Assembly: GCA_009823395.1 (NCBI GenBank)
Contig: CM020505.1
Location: 1,472,629-1,536,628, forward strand
DNA: 64,000 nucleotides
Direction of reading: 5' to 3'
From: Thamnaconus septentrionalis
Taxonomy: Eukaryota > Chordata > Actinopteri > Tetraodontiformes > Monacanthidae
The translations under genes and the position numbers were made by a program. This document shows, piece by piece, positions 63,888-64,000 of the stretch. The notes under the pieces were generated by a model. That model was not told the DNA's origin. It did not search any database and worked only from the letters and a program-made list of their open reading frames with translations. Each line of letters starts with the position of its first letter. Within the stretch, counting starts at the first letter, position 1.

Positions 63888-63890
<3 letters not shown>
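63798..63890. repeat. inverted repeat between microsatellites
   Basis: Arms CTATACCCACTTCCTC (about 63,811-63,826) and GAGTAAGTGGGTATAG (about 63,864-63,879) could pair. Both resemble the CTATACCCGCTT end of the retroelement at 59.4 kb, so this may be two opposed fragments of that family. Confidence 0.7.

Positions 63891-63930
<40 letters not shown>
63891..63930. repeat. (TG)n microsatellite
   Basis: About 19 units close to the right edge of the window. Confidence 0.97.
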
Positions 63931-63931
<1 letters not shown>

Positions 63932-64000
63932 ATGCAACAGCTGTACACCTAGTAAGAGTCAGGCATAGCTGTGTCACAAAGGGACACAATAGCACATTAC

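Noticed and set aside
63533..63995. Poly-Asp and poly-His frames
   Set aside because: Translations of the (GAT)n repeat.

Overview
The window is a piece of a ray-finned fish genome, probably a teleost. Reasons: intron-split genes, dense (CA)n, (GATA)n and (GAT)n microsatellites, and many short dispersed DNA transposons and LINE tails of types common in teleosts.

It is dominated by one gene on the minus strand: a fibrillin, best matched to fibrillin-1 (fbn1). Sixty coding exons can be placed from 50,656 (start codon) down to 230, and the gene runs off the left edge. Joined, they give 7,690 nt (2,563 complete codons plus the first base of the next) with no frame break. The module order is the fibrillin order with nothing missing: signal peptide, furin site and unique N-terminal domain, EGF1-3, hybrid 1, cbEGF1-2, TB1, proline-rich segment, EGF4, cbEGF3-6, TB2, cbEGF7-9, hybrid 2, cbEGF10, TB3, cbEGF11-22, TB4, cbEGF23-24, TB5, cbEGF25-31, TB6, cbEGF32-36, TB7, cbEGF37-39. 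The last cbEGFs and the C-terminal domain should lie left of position 1. Intron 1 is phase 2; all later ones are phase 1. The FBN1 assignment rests on the RAKR site, a proline-rich (not purely glycine-rich) segment, and close module matches through hybrid 1, TB2, TB4 and TB5. TB3 carries an extra RGD, as in human FBN2, and part of TB7 also looks FBN2-like.

From about 50.7 to 51.5 kb lies the likely 5' UTR and proximal promoter. From 51.5 to 64 kb I see no gene I can name: the stretch holds a decayed LINE reverse-transcriptase fragment (about 55.5-55.9 kb), a LINE/SINE-like tail (59.35-59.68 kb), a compact promoter-like patch with a possible noncoding exon (59.75-59.96 kb), simple repeats and AT-rich sequence.

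Inside the introns, several small transposon families can be delimited by terminal inverted repeats and target duplications: TA-flanked elements (three copies), hAT-like elements with perfect 8-bp duplications, a Harbinger-like element with a 3-bp duplication, and others. The most useful second-look observations are a GC-AG intron, (CA)n tracts right next to five splice donors, a (GT)n tract replacing the pyrimidine tract of one acceptor, and the two RGD sites. No new multi-gene system is present.
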